DNA of 64,000 nucleotides from Prorocentrum cordatum (GCA_963575745.1 CAUYUJ010015685.1:194397-258396); one strand, 5' to 3'. Shown: positions 1-11,137, numbered from the stretch's first letter. Made by a program: numbers and translations. Notes: generated by a model not told the origin, from the letters alone.

Positions 1-258
1 GGTCGCGGGTGGGTCGTTGTTGGGTCGCAGGTGGGTCGCGGGTGGGCCGCGGGTGCGTCGCGGGGTGGGTCGCGGGTGGGGTCGCAAGTGGGTCGCGGGT
101 GGGTCGCGGATGGGTCGCGGGGTGGGTCGCGGGTGGGTCGCGGGGTGGGTCGCGGGTGGGTCGCGGGGTGGGTCGCGGGGTGGGTCGCGGGGTGGGTCGC
201 GGGGTGGGTCGCGGGGTCGGTCGTGGGGTGGGTCGCGGGTGGGTCGCGGGTTGGACGA
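1..258. repeat. GGTCGCGGGTG minisatellite
   Basis: Head-to-tail 10-11 bp units of the form GGTCGCGGGTG or GGTCGCGGGGTG run from the window edge to about 258. All three plus frames are open and rich in Gly, Arg, Val and Trp, which follows from the repeat and does not indicate a protein. A short relic of the same motif appears at 40685-40732. Confidence 0.9.
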
Positions 259-377
259 CGACAACAACAAATACCAACATCGCAACAGCGCAACAAGCAG
301 AACCCCCACGACGGATCCCCACTTCAGCCACACACACCCAGGGACAATGAATGACCGTTCGGCCCCTCACTCTGATG
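248..377 (-). repeat. (CAA)n-linked dispersed repeat, inverted partner at 63.2 kb
   Basis: A CAA-rich stretch is followed by GCAACAAG, ACGGATCC and a block at 338-377 that reads AATGAATGACCGTTCGGCCC in its core. The block is the reverse complement of 63225-63266 with two differences, and the similarity continues through the CAA/GTT part at 63267-63330. The two copies therefore face each other across the window. Confidence 0.8.
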
Positions 378-1145
378 ATTATATTTCAAGATGGTGCAAA
401 CTATGTTATGCAAGCTGTGTGGTGTAAGTTCTATGTTGTTAGCTATGTGGTGTAAGCGATGTTGTGAAATCTAAGCGATGTAGGCTATGCGAAGAACGCT
501 ATGCGATGTAAGGGTTGTGGCGTAATCTATGTGGTGTACTTTCTGCGGGGCTACTCAGGCTGGTGCAAACCATGCGGTGCAATCTATGCGGTGTCAGCTA
601 TATTGTGGGAACCTAGAGGCGGCCACGAGGCGGCCACAGGCGGCGACGTGGCGAAACATCGGTATGCGGCGCAGCATGCGTGGTGCAAGGTGGAAGCGGC
701 CACGGGCGGCAGTTTGGCCAAACCCCGACGGACCCACCCAGCGCACGAGGCGGCCACGATGTGACCACTGGCGGACCAGACGGCCACGACGAGGCCACGG
801 TTGGCAATATGGCAAACCCGTGCCGGACACACCGAGCGCACGATGCGGCCACGGGTGGGACCATGGTCATTCTTGACGCCCAGCAAATTCTGTAGTAATA
901 TGTAAATTGTTGTATTGTGGATGCGCAAGCTATGTGGCGTAAGCTGTGTGGTGCAATGGTGCAAGAGTAGTGGTTCCAGCTAGGAGGTGCACTATGTATG
1001 GTGCAAGCTGTATGGTGTAAGCCATGTGTTTCGCTTCCATGGTGCAGCCTACGTGTTGCACTCCATGCGGTGTAAGCTGTGTGGTACAAGACATGTGATG
1101 CAAGCTACGTTGGGCGGCCACGGGCGGCCACGGTGCGGCGGCCAC
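370..1145. repeat. TGTGGTGCAAGCTA minisatellite with CGGCCAC block
   Basis: Degenerate units of about 14-15 bp (TGTGGTGCAAGCTA, TGTGGTGTAAGCTA) occupy 370-608 and 898-1110. Between and after them, at 612-865 and 1110-1145, is a second motif, GGCGGCCACGA. The same pairing of motifs recurs at 36.1-36.7 kb. No credible gene is seen. Confidence 0.8.
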
Positions 1146-1246
1146 AATCATTTTTTGGTTACCCAGCCACTTCCATAATACAGCACATCAGACGAACTCC
1201 TAAGTGCAAGCAGTGTTTGGAGAACGCCACCTGCGCATTGAATTTG

Positions 1247-1765
1247 ATAGGTTCGGGCCCACCACGCATTTCTGGAGCTTGGGCCCCATCGGGACCTTGA
1301 GGGCGTACACGGGCTTCGTGGTGTATACACGCACTTTGGTGGTCGCGTGCGCCAGGCACCAGGGGCTGGTGTGCACGCGGCTGCTGTAGTTGCACAAACA
1401 TCGTGTTCTACACATGCGTCGTGGTGCACGCAGGCACTGCGGGACCAACGTCCAGGGACGGCCACACAGTTTAATTACCACAAGTAATGTACAACATTAC
1501 ACTGATAGGTTCGGGCCCATCCTGATGTTTTGGAGTGTGGGCCCCGTCGGGATTCTGCTGGTGTACACGGGCTTTGAGGCGCTTGCAGAAGCTCTTGCAT
1601 GTACGCGTTTGTTGTCATGTACACAGATGTGGTGGTTTACACAGGCAGTGCTGTGAAAACATGGCCTGGGATGTACGCCAACGCTGTGGTACACACACAT
1701 GCAGTCTCATAACTACCCTTGGTGTACACGCTGTTTTTGGCGCGCGCAGGCACAATGTTGCTATT
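1247..1765 (+). repeat. Two-copy tandem duplication of about 258 bp
   Basis: The sequence beginning ATAGGTTCGGGCCCA occurs at 1247 and again at 1505. Each copy is followed by TTTTGGAG or TTCTGGAG, GGGCCCC, GTACACGGGCTT and later CAGGCA near its end. The copies are diverged. The stretch from 1765 to 2095 carries further loose CGCAGGCAC and TTCGTGGCTCGCA repeats and no recognised gene. Confidence 0.6.
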
Positions 1766-2175
1766 CGTGGCTGCTGGCAGCAATCCCATACAATGCGCCG
1801 ACTCAATCCTAGCAGGGCCATTCTTACAACCCATTGCTATCTGTCCTTACGTGTCCCTAGGCATTCCCAGACGCAAGCGCAATGCTGTGCCCGCAGGCAC
1901 GTGGCCTCGCTCGCGGGCCGCTGTGGTGCTCACAGACATATTGCCTGTGTTCGCAGGTTTTCGTGGCTCGCAATTATTGCTGCACGCAGCTCGGCGATTT
2001 CAGGCACTTCGTGGCGTCGCATCGCAGACTATTATAATTTTACGGCTCGCAGGCATAGCGCGGTGTTCGCGGGCATGCTTCGGCGCTCCTGGCACGGCCC
2101 CGCCATGACGTGATCAGGCGACGTGTCCCCTTTCCCGATCATGCCCTTTTCGCCCTGGGAAAACAAGCAGGCTCC

Positions 2176-2415
2176 AGATATGCTTGTATTCCTCGCGTAG
2201 AGACGGGACGCGTCGCCCTTCTTGAAGATGGTAAGGACTCGTGTCAGTTGTTTGGGATCTCGCCGTCTTCCCAGCATTTGTAACACAAGGCGATGGCCCA
2301 AGCTCGTGCCGGCGACTCGGCAACAAATATCCTTCCAGAAGTCTCGCGGGATGGCGTCTGAACCGCAAGCTTGGTCCCTCCTCCTCGCCTTTGCCGCTTC
2401 GACGACTTCCCATTT
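2176..2415 (-). pseudogene. LINE-type reverse transcriptase fragment
   Basis: The minus-strand frame encodes about 80 residues resembling the N-terminal part of a non-LTR retrotransposon reverse transcriptase. A SDAIPRDFW segment is followed about 35 residues later by LTIFKKGDAS. These correspond to the family's conserved D-x-IP-x-x-FW and I-x-KKGD segments, which normally precede the N-Y-R-P-I motif. Here the NTSIS that follows is degenerate, no catalytic YADD box is present, and the frame closes at 2032. No endonuclease or RNase H is visible. Upstream on the minus strand the frame runs straight into the 89-bp satellite at 2411-2760. This is a short dead remnant. The family assignment rests on motif reading only. 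Confidence 0.6.
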
Positions 2416-2770
2416 CGGCACACCCCTCACGCGTTTCGTGGCCCCACAGGGAGCTCCACCGAAGGCCCCAATGGCGCAGTCCAGATGCGGTCCCGCCACC
2501 GATTTCGGCACACCCCTTGCATTTTCGTGGTTCTACAGGGAGCTCCACCGACGGTCCCAGTGGCTCAGTTCGCATGAGCTCCTGCCATGTATTTCGGCAC
2601 ATCCCTCACACGTTTCGTGGCCCTATAAAGATTTCTACTGAAGGCCCCAGTGGCGCAGTTTGCAAGCGGCAGCCCCACCGATTTCGGCACACAACTCACG
2701 CGTTTCTGTGGCCCTCTGGAGCTCCACCGAAGGCGATACTCACAACAACTGTTCTCGCCACTGGAGATGG
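2400..2770. repeat. 89-bp satellite, four copies
   Basis: The anchor ATTTCGGCACACCCCT recurs at about 2411, 2501, 2590 and 2680, a period of 89-90 bp. Each unit contains TTTCGTGGCCC and GGGAGCTCCACCGA. The period is not a multiple of three, so the overlapping open frames change register in every copy. The unit and its trailing flank (GATGGTTGGGTGTTTCGCCA near 2765) match the larger array at 17.39-18.65 kb. Confidence 0.85.
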
Positions 2771-2902
2771 TTGGGTGTTTCGCCAGGCTGATTTGTTCTG
2801 TTCGAGGTCCGCGTGGATTCTTCGGCTTGAGGCCTCCTAACGTACATGTATCTGGAGTGTTTTTGTTTGTGTTTCTGGTTCCTTTTGCTGCTGCTACCGC
2901 AG

Positions 2903-3068
2903 GTCCAACGGGGGGTGTTTTCGAGTAGAGGCGACGTCGCCGCCGCCGACGCCGACGACGACGACCAAGACGACCACGACGACTGCGCCCGCACGCCCAG
3001 GCGGCATCTTGCGCATCGAGGGCAAGCCGGAGAACGTCGCGCAGGCCAAGACGGCCGTTGAGGACCGC
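2903..3068 (+). CDS. Multi-KH RNA-binding protein, exon A (partial KH domain)
   Basis: This exon encodes the second half of a KH domain. It has a beta-2 strand (FRVEAT), a long Pro/Thr-rich variable loop of about 25 residues, a beta-3 strand (GGILRIEGK) and the third helix (PENVAQAKTAVEDRV). KH domains bind single-stranded RNA or DNA. Strings of them occur in vigilin/Scp160 proteins, which associate with ribosomes and mRNA. The acceptor is a pyrimidine-rich stretch ending CTACCGCAG before G at 2903. The exon opens with one base completing a codon. The end at 3068 (CGC then GTGTTG) is the best guess; a GA donor after 3062 is possible. The GXXG half of this domain must lie upstream, probably outside the window. 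The Thr-rich loop is unusual for the family. The helix pattern matches exons D and H of the same gene. Confidence 0.72.
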
Positions 3069-3932
3069 GTGTTGGCTGCACAGACAGTGCTGTATATGCC
3101 CAGACCCCCTCACGTCGCGAAAAAAACAACAGATATTTATTTCAACGTGTTCTTCTTCGAGGCCCCCACGCTCGTCGAAATAGTGCTTGGGGTGAAAGAC
3201 CAGTCTCAGGGAGGGTCTGGAGACCTTCTCATACCCATGATCGGATACATGGCAAGACCTGGTCCTCGGGCGGACTGATTTTCCCAGTCTTGGCGTTTCC
3301 CATGCATTTTGGTTTCCGGCGGTCGTTTTTGGGCATTCGGGCCATCTGAAAAGAAATCCAGAGCGAAAGGTCGGGGATAGGATCGGGACCTTCCGTGGCG
3401 TACGGGCTTTGCAAACCGATCCCCCGGAAGTTTGGGGGATCCGAGCGTGGACTCAGTCGGGCTCGCCGATGTGTTCGTGCGATGATTTTCGACTAGGGTC
3501 CTCATCAGTGTTCCTACCTTTCTCTCGTCATCGTCCTGTACTTCCTCCTCCTCCTCTGCTAGTTCTCGTCCTGCTCCTCCCTCCACCGTGTCACCTCCTT
3601 GTCCCTCCGGCCTCCTCACTCCTCTCCCACCCTCACTCCTTCCTCCTTCCCCCTCAGTTCTCCTCTTTCCCTCCCGTCTCCCCCCCCCCCCCCCCGCTGC
3701 TCCCCTCCTACTCCGCACATGCTCGGTGCGTTCCTTGCAGCCTCGGCCGCTTGTCGCGCCACCTAAGATTTGGCTGGGATGTGGCCTTGCTTTCTTCACT
3801 CGCGCAGCCTGCTCCCTCATCTCCGCGTTCATTTCCGCTCTTCATGACAGTTGTGCCCACCGGAGTTCTCTTTTAGGGCTTGTTGGAAGTCTTTAAGACC
3901 TACCCGATAGCTAACTGGCATTCTAACACGTC

Positions 3933-5756
3933 TCAACGTGCCGAACGCACGGCGGAGGATCGAGGACAGTTGTTGCGGCAGAGCGGCGATGATTGAGAGG
4001 ATCCGCCAGTCTTGTTTCCTGTGTCTTCTCCTGCCTGCCCTGTCAGCGTCTGTACATCCCGTCGTGCCATCTTGTAGGAGTTGCTTGCCAGGGGATTCAC
4101 TTCCTTGTCGTATGAGAACTTCAAGAGCGACGCCGTCAAGGTCAGTACTCTCAGCGATCTTGCTCTCACCTGTGTCTGTCTGTCTTTCTGTCTGATTGTC
4201 TGTCTGACTGTCTGTCTGTCTGTCTGTCTTCCTGTCTGTCAGTCTGTCTGTATGTCTGTCTGTCTCTCTATCTCTCTATCTCTCTGTCGCCCTCTCTCTC
4301 TGCCCTCCTTCCCCACTTTCTCTGCGGCTGTCTGAGGGTTTCGCATTGCTTGCCAGAGGGCTGATTCGCACAGCACGTTCACTGCGAAGCCCGTCATGTT
4401 TTTGGCAAGCTGACCCGTAACTTCCCACATTCCGACATACTTAATCCGCTCACTTGTTACACGGCATCTGCTAACATCCAGCTCTATCAATCCACCCAGC
4501 GCTGAGGCGCTACACGCCATCTCCATTGTCGGGACAGGTTTTACCGCAGGGGCCTAGATAGGTCGTTCAGTCTCTACCTTTACATTGCGTGGTCAACATG
4601 TTCAGGCTTCCGATGTGTTTTTTTTTCAATCCGCGGCCCTCTGAAGTCTCGTATCCTTGTTTTGGTTTAGTTGTTCGTTACATACATGTTGATGGCCCCG
4701 GGGAAAAAATACGCCCCCCGAGGCTGATCTTGATGACACGTGCTGGGATTGAACACATCAATCGGGCGCCATTTTGGGTACAGCGCGGGTTGACTCCATT
4801 CTTCCTGGATCAGGACTCGATTTGCCTGGCGGAGTCGAAGCCTTCCTGCGCGCACGCCTGCGCCCCGCTTCTCGGGAAACTTGTGGATCCCCTTGACTTC
4901 GCTTTCATCTTGCCTTCAGCGTGCCTCAGCATGCTTGGGGCTTGTCTCTAGCTGGCCCGCAGCCTACCTTTTTTTGCATTGTCTTTCAGCTTTGCTTTCG
5001 ATTGTGCTTGAATTTTCTGTACCCAGTCTTCAGTCCTTCAGTGTCCCTTCGTTTAGCTGGCCATTCGCCTGATTCGATGTTTGATTGTCTGCATCTTCAG
5101 GACGGACAAAAATCTCTGACTGGGGCCACGCGCCGTTTGCTTAGACGTCTGACGTATCACATCAAGACGACTTGTCATTTCCCATAGTTCATTTGCGTAC
5201 TTCCGCCGTGTGTCAGTTGATCCCGTGGCTCCATTAAGCCTTCGCCTGTTACCCTTCCATTCCTTCATCACTTCACTGGTGCGTTTGTTCGAATCTCAGT
5301 GCCCTGCCGTCTTCTCTACATTGCTTCGATATCCCTTGATTATTGCGTTTCCCTTGTTCACCCTTGCCTTTTTTTTTGTAGACCGTTTGGAGCGTCGGCT
5401 CCGCTCTCCATCTACTGGATCAAGGACTTTGGGTCAGGGTCCGTGGCGCCTGGAGGGGTCAATGGGCTTTTTGCCAGGGCTGGCGACTTTGCTGAGCTTG
5501 CCACTCCGCTCTTCTCGCCGTCCAGAGCTGCCTGCTTGTCACTCTCCCTGACCCGGGGGGCCAGGACGGGTGCTGGTGCGTACTTGGCGGTACTGTGATT
5601 TGCTGCTGAGTGCCTGTTGGTTTCGCATTTCCATTCCTCCCGCACGATTCGCCCATGGCGAGAGGTTCGGCGTTGCCTTTCTTGACCTGCGGAACGAATG
5701 GCCATTTCTAGTATGTTATATGACGTCTGTGGCCCACCACGACTGACATGGCACAT
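3933..5756 (-). pseudogene. Degenerate minus-strand coding relic
   Basis: Several minus-strand frames have protein-like composition, unlike the plus strand. They are 5756-5412 (begins MCHVSRGGPQTSYNILEMA), 5271-5053 (contains RRKYANELWEMTSRLDVIRQ), 4526-4239 (contains KYVGMWEVTGQLAKNMTGF) and 4169-3933 (contains LLKFSYDKEVNPLASNSYK). They lie in different frames separated by stops, and 4239-4310 runs into the CTGT repeat. I do not recognise a family; gag-like or transposon origin is a guess. The pieces could be exons of a minus-strand gene nested in the intron, or a decayed insertion. Confidence 0.35.
4170..4310. repeat. CTGT/CT microsatellite
   Basis: Imperfect (CTGT)n grades into (CT)n, with units CTGTCTGT then CTCTCTAT. 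Confidence 0.9.
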
Positions 5757-6140
5757 GTGATGGAGATTCGTAAAAAGCGACAGCTCATATCCCGGCTGGC
5801 GGCTGGCTTGGGTCGCCTATTTGAGCATCTTGCAATGGAGTCTTGGTCCGGATAGTGGCATTTGCTCATCCGGATTGTGGCATTTGCTCAAGGAGTGGGA
5901 CGTGTTCTATCGTTGACCGCGACCACACAGATTTTTCGCGTTTCCTCCCCTTAGGGAGGCCGCTTGGGAGCGCGATCCCGATCGCCAATGCTATTACTTT
6001 CCAGGGATCGCGGGACCCAATCAAAACGGTTATTCTGTGGGGAGTTCCGATGGTTGCATTGTTATCCTTCTGGGCTTGCCTCCTCTTTCAGCTTCCAGCT
6101 TTCCTTCTCCTCCCGCTTCTCCAGCCTGCTTGCTCACGAG

Positions 6141-6209
6141 GTGCCCACCAACGCACTGCCCGACCTCATCGGCAAGGAGGGCTGCATCATTCGGGCAATC
6201 AAGGAAGCC
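6141..6209 (+). CDS. Multi-KH RNA-binding protein, exon B (GKEG loop)
   Basis: This exon of 23 codons gives the start of a KH domain. It encodes VPTNALPDLIGKEG, which is beta-1, helix 1 and the RNA-contacting GXXG loop (GKEG), and then CIIRAIKEA, which is helix 2. The acceptor is TCACGAG followed by GTG, again AG before G. Joining it after GCC (6209) to exon C gives a domain with the usual spacing of GXXG, ten residues, then a hydrophobic beta-2 strand. The donor would then be GC (GCGCCT). A GA donor after AAG at 6203 also keeps frame but shortens helix 2. The 69-nt length is far below typical exon size but matches the other exons of this gene. Confidence 0.82.
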
Positions 6210-6309
6210 GCGCCTCATCTCGTGTGCCGGTTGGGGGAGGGTGGGAAGGGCACAGGAGGAGGGGAGGCAGGGCAGGGAGGGAGGCTCTCTTCCAGGAGCT
6301 TCTGGGAGG

Positions 6310-6510
6310 GGGGCGCTCTTGGTGACGTACGCGCGCAACGCCAGCCATCACTACCTCCAGCTTGCACTGGCGACGCCGGACGAGGCTTGGCGCCACGACG
6401 CGGCTCTGAGAGCCTGCGCTGGGAGCAGCTGCTGGACCGCTCGTGGGCCAGAGGCCTGCGAGCTGCTGGGCCTGCCGCGCAGCCTCCGCGGCAGCTTGTT
6501 TTTTATTCGG
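6310..6510 (+). other. GC-rich coding-like stretch, unassigned
   Basis: One plus frame reads LLVTYARNASHHYLQLALAT followed by an Ala/Arg/Leu-rich segment. The overlapping frame also looks partly protein-like. There is no recognisable motif or clear splice context. It could be a fragment of an inserted gene or chance in GC-rich sequence. Confidence 0.2.
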
Positions 6511-7078
6511 GGAAGCTGGTTGTCACCAAATTGGGTTGTTGGGCTTCGGACGACCCATAATTCCTCCCATTGTATTGCAAAATCCCGCTCTCGCGCAGGA
6601 CCTCCTCACAATGCATGCAGGAATCGCGCTCTCGCGTGGGACTTCGTCGCAATTTATTCACCTTCGACACTCAGGAATCATGCTCTCGCTTCGGCCTGTC
6701 TCACGATTTACTTGGGAATCGTCCCATCGCTCGAGACTCCTCGCAACTCATGCAGGACGCACGCTTCAGCTACCCGCCTTCTCGACCCGGCCGCTTGGGC
6801 CCGCCTTCCCGACCCGCCCGTTTGGGTATAACCGCCCGATTTGCCTATTCGGTTCTGCCACATGTTTTTCGGTTCGTAATCCCGTGCTCCAACCTTCTCC
6901 CTTCCCATGCCTTCCGTCCTCGTTTCTTCTGTTTGAGGAGCTGCACCAATTTCAAGCGGATGGTAAGGACGAATCTGCCACAACGGGGGTACGAGTGAAG
7001 ACGAAGAGGGCGGATACCGAAGGTTCGGGAGAAACGTGTTGAATGGCACGCTAGCAGGTAAGAGCGAACATTATTTAA

Positions 7079-7102
7079 ATGATGGTTGTTGTCGTTGTTG
7101 TT

Positions 7103-7133
<31 letters not shown>

Positions 7134-7172
7134 TTGTGTTTGTTGTTGTGGTTGTTGTTGTTGTTGTTGACT
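7079..7172. repeat. (GTT)n/(GTC)n tract of the first cassette
   Basis: Interrupted GTTGTTGTC units. Equivalent tracts lie at 7880-7922, 8106-8195 and 8948-8975. Confidence 0.9.
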
Positions 7173-8240
7173 TTTCACTTCTGAGGAATAACTATTGTTG
7201 ACCCCCCCTCCGGTCACATATATGTTTTTCTCAAATTCAAGTGCCCCTCCTGGGGCTCGCACCCAGTTTTTTATCACGGAAAGTCTTCCTTCTCAAATTG
7301 CGTTGTTGGCACCTCAACTATAACGAAAACGGTTCCCGCCTGATACTTCTCGCACTTTATCGGAGAATCGCGCTTTTGCGCGGGACGTCCCCACAATGTA
7401 TGTAGAAATCGCGCTCTCGCGTGGGACTTTTCGTAATTTATTCAGGCGATGCGCCCTCGGCGCTTAGGAATCACGCATTCGTTGTTGGCTTTATCGACTT
7501 TTCCTTGGAAGTCGCGCTATCGCTCGAGACTTCCTCGCGATTCATGCAGGATCCACGCTTCAGCAACCCGCCTGCTCGACCTGGTTGCCTGGGCCCGCCT
7601 TCCCGACTTGCCCGCTATGTGTCCGCCCGCTCGATCTGCGCGTCTGGTTCTACCACTTGTTTCCTGCTTCTTGTCCCCCTTCTGCTAATTTCTCTCGTGC
7701 TCCATCCTTCTCCCTCCCCCTTCCACCCGTCCTCTCTTCCCCTTGTTTTAGGGGCTGCACTCAATGCACGTGGCAGGTAGGGAAGATATACCCCCAAGGG
7801 GGCACGATCGAAGACGACGAGGGCGGGTACCGAGGGTATTGATTGGCACGTGAGCAGATAGGAACGACCAGTCCTACAATGATTGTTGTTGTGGTTGTTG
7901 TGGTTGTTGTTGTCGTTCTTGATAACAATATGGTTGATATCCCCCTCCCGTAACCATTGTAGGTTCTCAGTTCAAGTGTTTCTCCCGGGGCTCGCACCAT
8001 GTTTTTCAACAGGGAGAGTGGATGTTCACCAAGCGTCGTTGCTGGTTCGGGAGAAACGTGTTGAGTAATGACACGCGAGCAGGTAAGAGCGAACATTGTT
8101 TAAATGATGGTTGTTGTCGTTGTTGTTGTTGTTGTCGTTGTCGTTGTCGTTGTTGTTGTGCTTGGTGTTGCGGTTGCTGTTGCTGTTGTTGTTGAGCTCT
8201 CATGTCTGAGGAATAACTATTGTTGATCCCCCCCTCGGGT

Positions 8241-8241
8241 A

Positions 8242-8289
<48 letters not shown>

Positions 8290-8292
8290 GTT
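8241..8292. repeat. (CA)n(TA)n dinucleotide tract
   Basis: Ten CA units are followed by TATATATA and TGTATATATG. The tract lies inside the cassette cluster, just after the GAGGAATAACTATTGTTGA block. Confidence 0.9.
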
Positions 8293-10299
8293 TTTCTCCT
8301 ATTTAAGTGCCCCTCCTGGGGCTCGCACCCGTTTTTTTATAACGGAAAGTCTTCCTCAAATTGCGTTGCTGGCACCCAAACTATAACAACGACGGTTCCC
8401 GACTGATATTTTTCGCAATTTATTGGGGAATCGCGCTTTTGCGCGGGACGTCCCCACAATGTATGTAGAAATCGTGCCCTCGCGTGGGACTTTTCTCGCA
8501 AATTATTCAGACGATGCGCCCTCGGCGCTCAGGAATCACGCATTCGTTGTTGGCTTTATCGAATTGTTTCTTGGCAGTCGCGCTATCGCTCGAGACTTCC
8601 TCGCGATGCATGCAGGATCCACGCTTCAGCAACCCGCCTGCTCGACCTGGTTGCCTGGGCCCGCCTTCCCGACTTGCCCGCTATGTGTCCGCCCACCCGA
8701 TTTGCCCCTCTGGTTCTACCACTTGTTTTCTGCTCCTTGCCCCACTTCTGCTAATTTCTCTCGCGCTCCATCCTTCTCCCTCCCCCTTCCACCCGTCCTC
8801 TCTTCCCCTTGTTTTAGGGGCTGCACTAAATTTGCGTGGCAGGTAAGGAAGATATACCCACAAGGGGGCACGATCGAAGACTACGAGGGCGGGTACCGAG
8901 GGTATTTATTGGCACGTGAGCAGATAGGAGCGAACATTCCTACAATGATTGTTGTTGTGGTTGTTGTTGTCGTTCGTGATAACAAATATGGTTGATATCC
9001 CCCTCCCGTAACCATTGTACGATCTCAGTTCAAGTGTTTCTCCCAGGGCTCGCACCCTGCTTTTTACCAGGGGAAGTGAATGCTCACCAAGCGTCGTTCC
9101 TGGGCCCCGAACCACAACAGCAACGGCTCCCGCTGGATACTTCTTCGCAATGTATTCCCAATTCGCGTTCTCGCGCGGGACCTCCTTACAATGTATATAG
9201 GGATCGCGCTCTCACATGGGCCTTTTTCGCGATTTATTCAGACGCCGCGCCGTCGACAACGCTCTCGCTCGGGATTTCCTCACGATCGATGCGGGAATCG
9301 CAATATTGCTAGAGACTTCCTCGCGATTCATGGAGGATGCACGGTTCAGCAACCCGCCTGCCCCTTCTCCCTTCCGTACATCCGTTCTCTCTTCCCGTGT
9401 CCAGTGCCTTCGCAGGATACACGTTGCATAAAAGAAAAATATACCCTTGAATGGGCTGCGATCGAAGACGAAGAGGGCGGGTACCAAGAGTTCGGGAAAC
9501 ACATGTTGAATGGCACGCGGGCAGATACGAGCGAACAGTCTTAAATAGGTTTTTGAGATTGTTATTGAGCTTTCGTTTCGAAGGAATGATTTCTGCTGAC
9601 CCCCCCTGCCCAGTGACCATGTGCTTTTCCTGGGGCTCGCACCTAGATTTTTACAAGGACAAGTCTCGTGTCACTGAACTGGACTGTTAGGCCCCACACT
9701 CCAACAACGTCTGTCTCGTCACATTTCTTAAACATTCATTTCAAATTCGCGCCCTCGCGCGGGACTTCCTCACAATATATGCGGGAATCGCGCTCTCGCG
9801 AGGGACTTCGTCGCAATTTATTCAGACGCCGCGCCCTCGACGATTAGGAATCGTGCTCTCGCTTTGGTTTTTCTTGCAATTCACTTGGGAATCGCGCTAT
9901 CTCTCGGGACCCCGCGATTCATGCGGGACGCACGCTTCAGCAACCCGCCTGCTCGACCTGGCCGCTTGGGCCAACTTTCCCGACCCGCCTGTTTGGGTAG
10001 AATCGCCCGGTCAGCCCGTCTGGTTGTGCCACGTGTTTTCCGTTCTTAGCCCCCGTTCTGGTAATCCCGTGCTCTATCCTTCTCCCTCCCCCTGCCATCC
10101 GTCCTCTCTTCTTCGTTTGAGGAGCTGCACCAATTACGCGCTACAGGTATGGAAGATATTCCCCAAGGGGGGTACGATCGAAAACGGAAAGGGTGGGTAT
10201 CAAGGTTTTTGGGGTACGTACGCGTGTTGACTGGCACGCGGGCGGCTAAGAGCGAACAGTCTTTAAATGATGGTTGTTCCTGTTTTAGCTGCTGCTGCT

Positions 10300-10300
<1 letters not shown>

Positions 10301-10393
<93 letters not shown>
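10301..10393 (-). repeat. Uninterrupted 93-base poly-T
   Basis: Ninety-three consecutive T follow CTGCTGCTG and precede ATCTAGCAACTC, at the place where sister cassettes carry (GTT)n. It may be the poly-A tail of a minus-strand retroposed copy or slippage within the cassette tract. Length may be unreliable in assembly. Confidence 0.9.
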
Positions 10394-10395
<2 letters not shown>

Positions 10396-10439
10396 CTAGC
10401 AACTCTTATCGTTGGACCCCCTGAATCCGCTTTGATGGT

Positions 10440-11137
10440 ATCGCCTAGGCGCGGGCTGCATACCCTTTGAAATTCGGCTCAAGCTCAGGCGTTTCGGGGG
10501 TGCGTCGAAATCGACTCCCCAACAACAGCCACGCTCCCGTTCGATACCTTTTTTCTACTCGGGATCGGGGCTGTTGCTCGCCGCTGAAAGCCGGCTTTCC
10601 TACAACGTTTGTACTCTCGCTCGATATCTCTTTGTTTTTTACTCAGGACCAGAGCTCCAGCCTCGGCGCCGCCAGCGGCCACCCTGCAAACAACGACGCT
10701 CCCGCTCAATAGTTCCACAGCTTTTATTCAAGACTCCTAGAGGATCTGAGGCTTCCCTCCATGGTGAACTTTAATTATTGGGAGATTTCTATGGTGGGAC
10801 ACCCTACATCCGCACTGGCTCCCTCGCCTCGGCGCTGGCTGCATTTCCTTTGAAAGTGAGGCTCATCATCAGGCGTTTCGGGGTGTCCACTCGGGCGTGG
10901 TGATACAGTGATACCTAGAAGCAAGGCGTGGGCAGGGCGATTGCGAAGGTGATGTGCCATCCAAGCTGGAGGTGCTGAAGTGCCTCGGAAGAGGTGTTGT
11001 CAAGACCTCCTCGGGCGGAAGATCTGGGCAAGCGAGTATCGGACTCCCTGTGCAAATTCGCTCCCCCATGATGGGGGAGCTGTCATGATGAATGCACGCT
11101 GCGTGCAGATTCACATAACATTCGGGTAACGTGATCG

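Larger units (their letters stand above)
3069..6140 (+). other. Intron A-B of the KH gene
   Basis: This stretch of about 3.1 kb holds a polypyrimidine-rich part (3530-3720), a CTGT/CT microsatellite (4170-4310) and a set of minus-strand coding-like fragments described separately. The first KH half-exon and the GKEG exon do not join into a normal inter-domain linker, so a small exon carrying beta-1 of the second domain may be hidden here. I could not identify it. Confidence 0.5.
6545..10440 (+). repeat. Cluster of (GTT)n cassettes, about five direct copies
   Basis: A cassette of roughly 600-900 bp is repeated head to tail with starts near 6545, 7320, 8390, 9105 and 9695. Each has, in order: CGCGCTCTCGCGCGGGACTT blocks spaced by AATTTATTCAGG; a CACGCTTCAGCAACCCGCCT segment; a C-rich segment; AAGACGAAGAGGGCGGGTAC; GGCACG(C/T)G(A/G)GCAGGTAAGAGCGA; a (GTT)n or poly-T tract; GAGGAATAACTATTGTTGA; and GGGGCTCGCACC. 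The fourth copy has almost lost its GTT tract and the fifth carries poly-T in place of GTT. Partial copies occur at 10.5-10.75, 11.13-11.24, 12.18-12.56 and 63.3-63.9 kb. No protein motif is visible in the open frames. Confidence 0.85.

Noticed and set aside
3009-3278. Start codon for a short protein at 3009
   Set aside because: The TTG is inside the beta-3 strand of the KH domain, and the frame upstream continues to a good acceptor at 2903.
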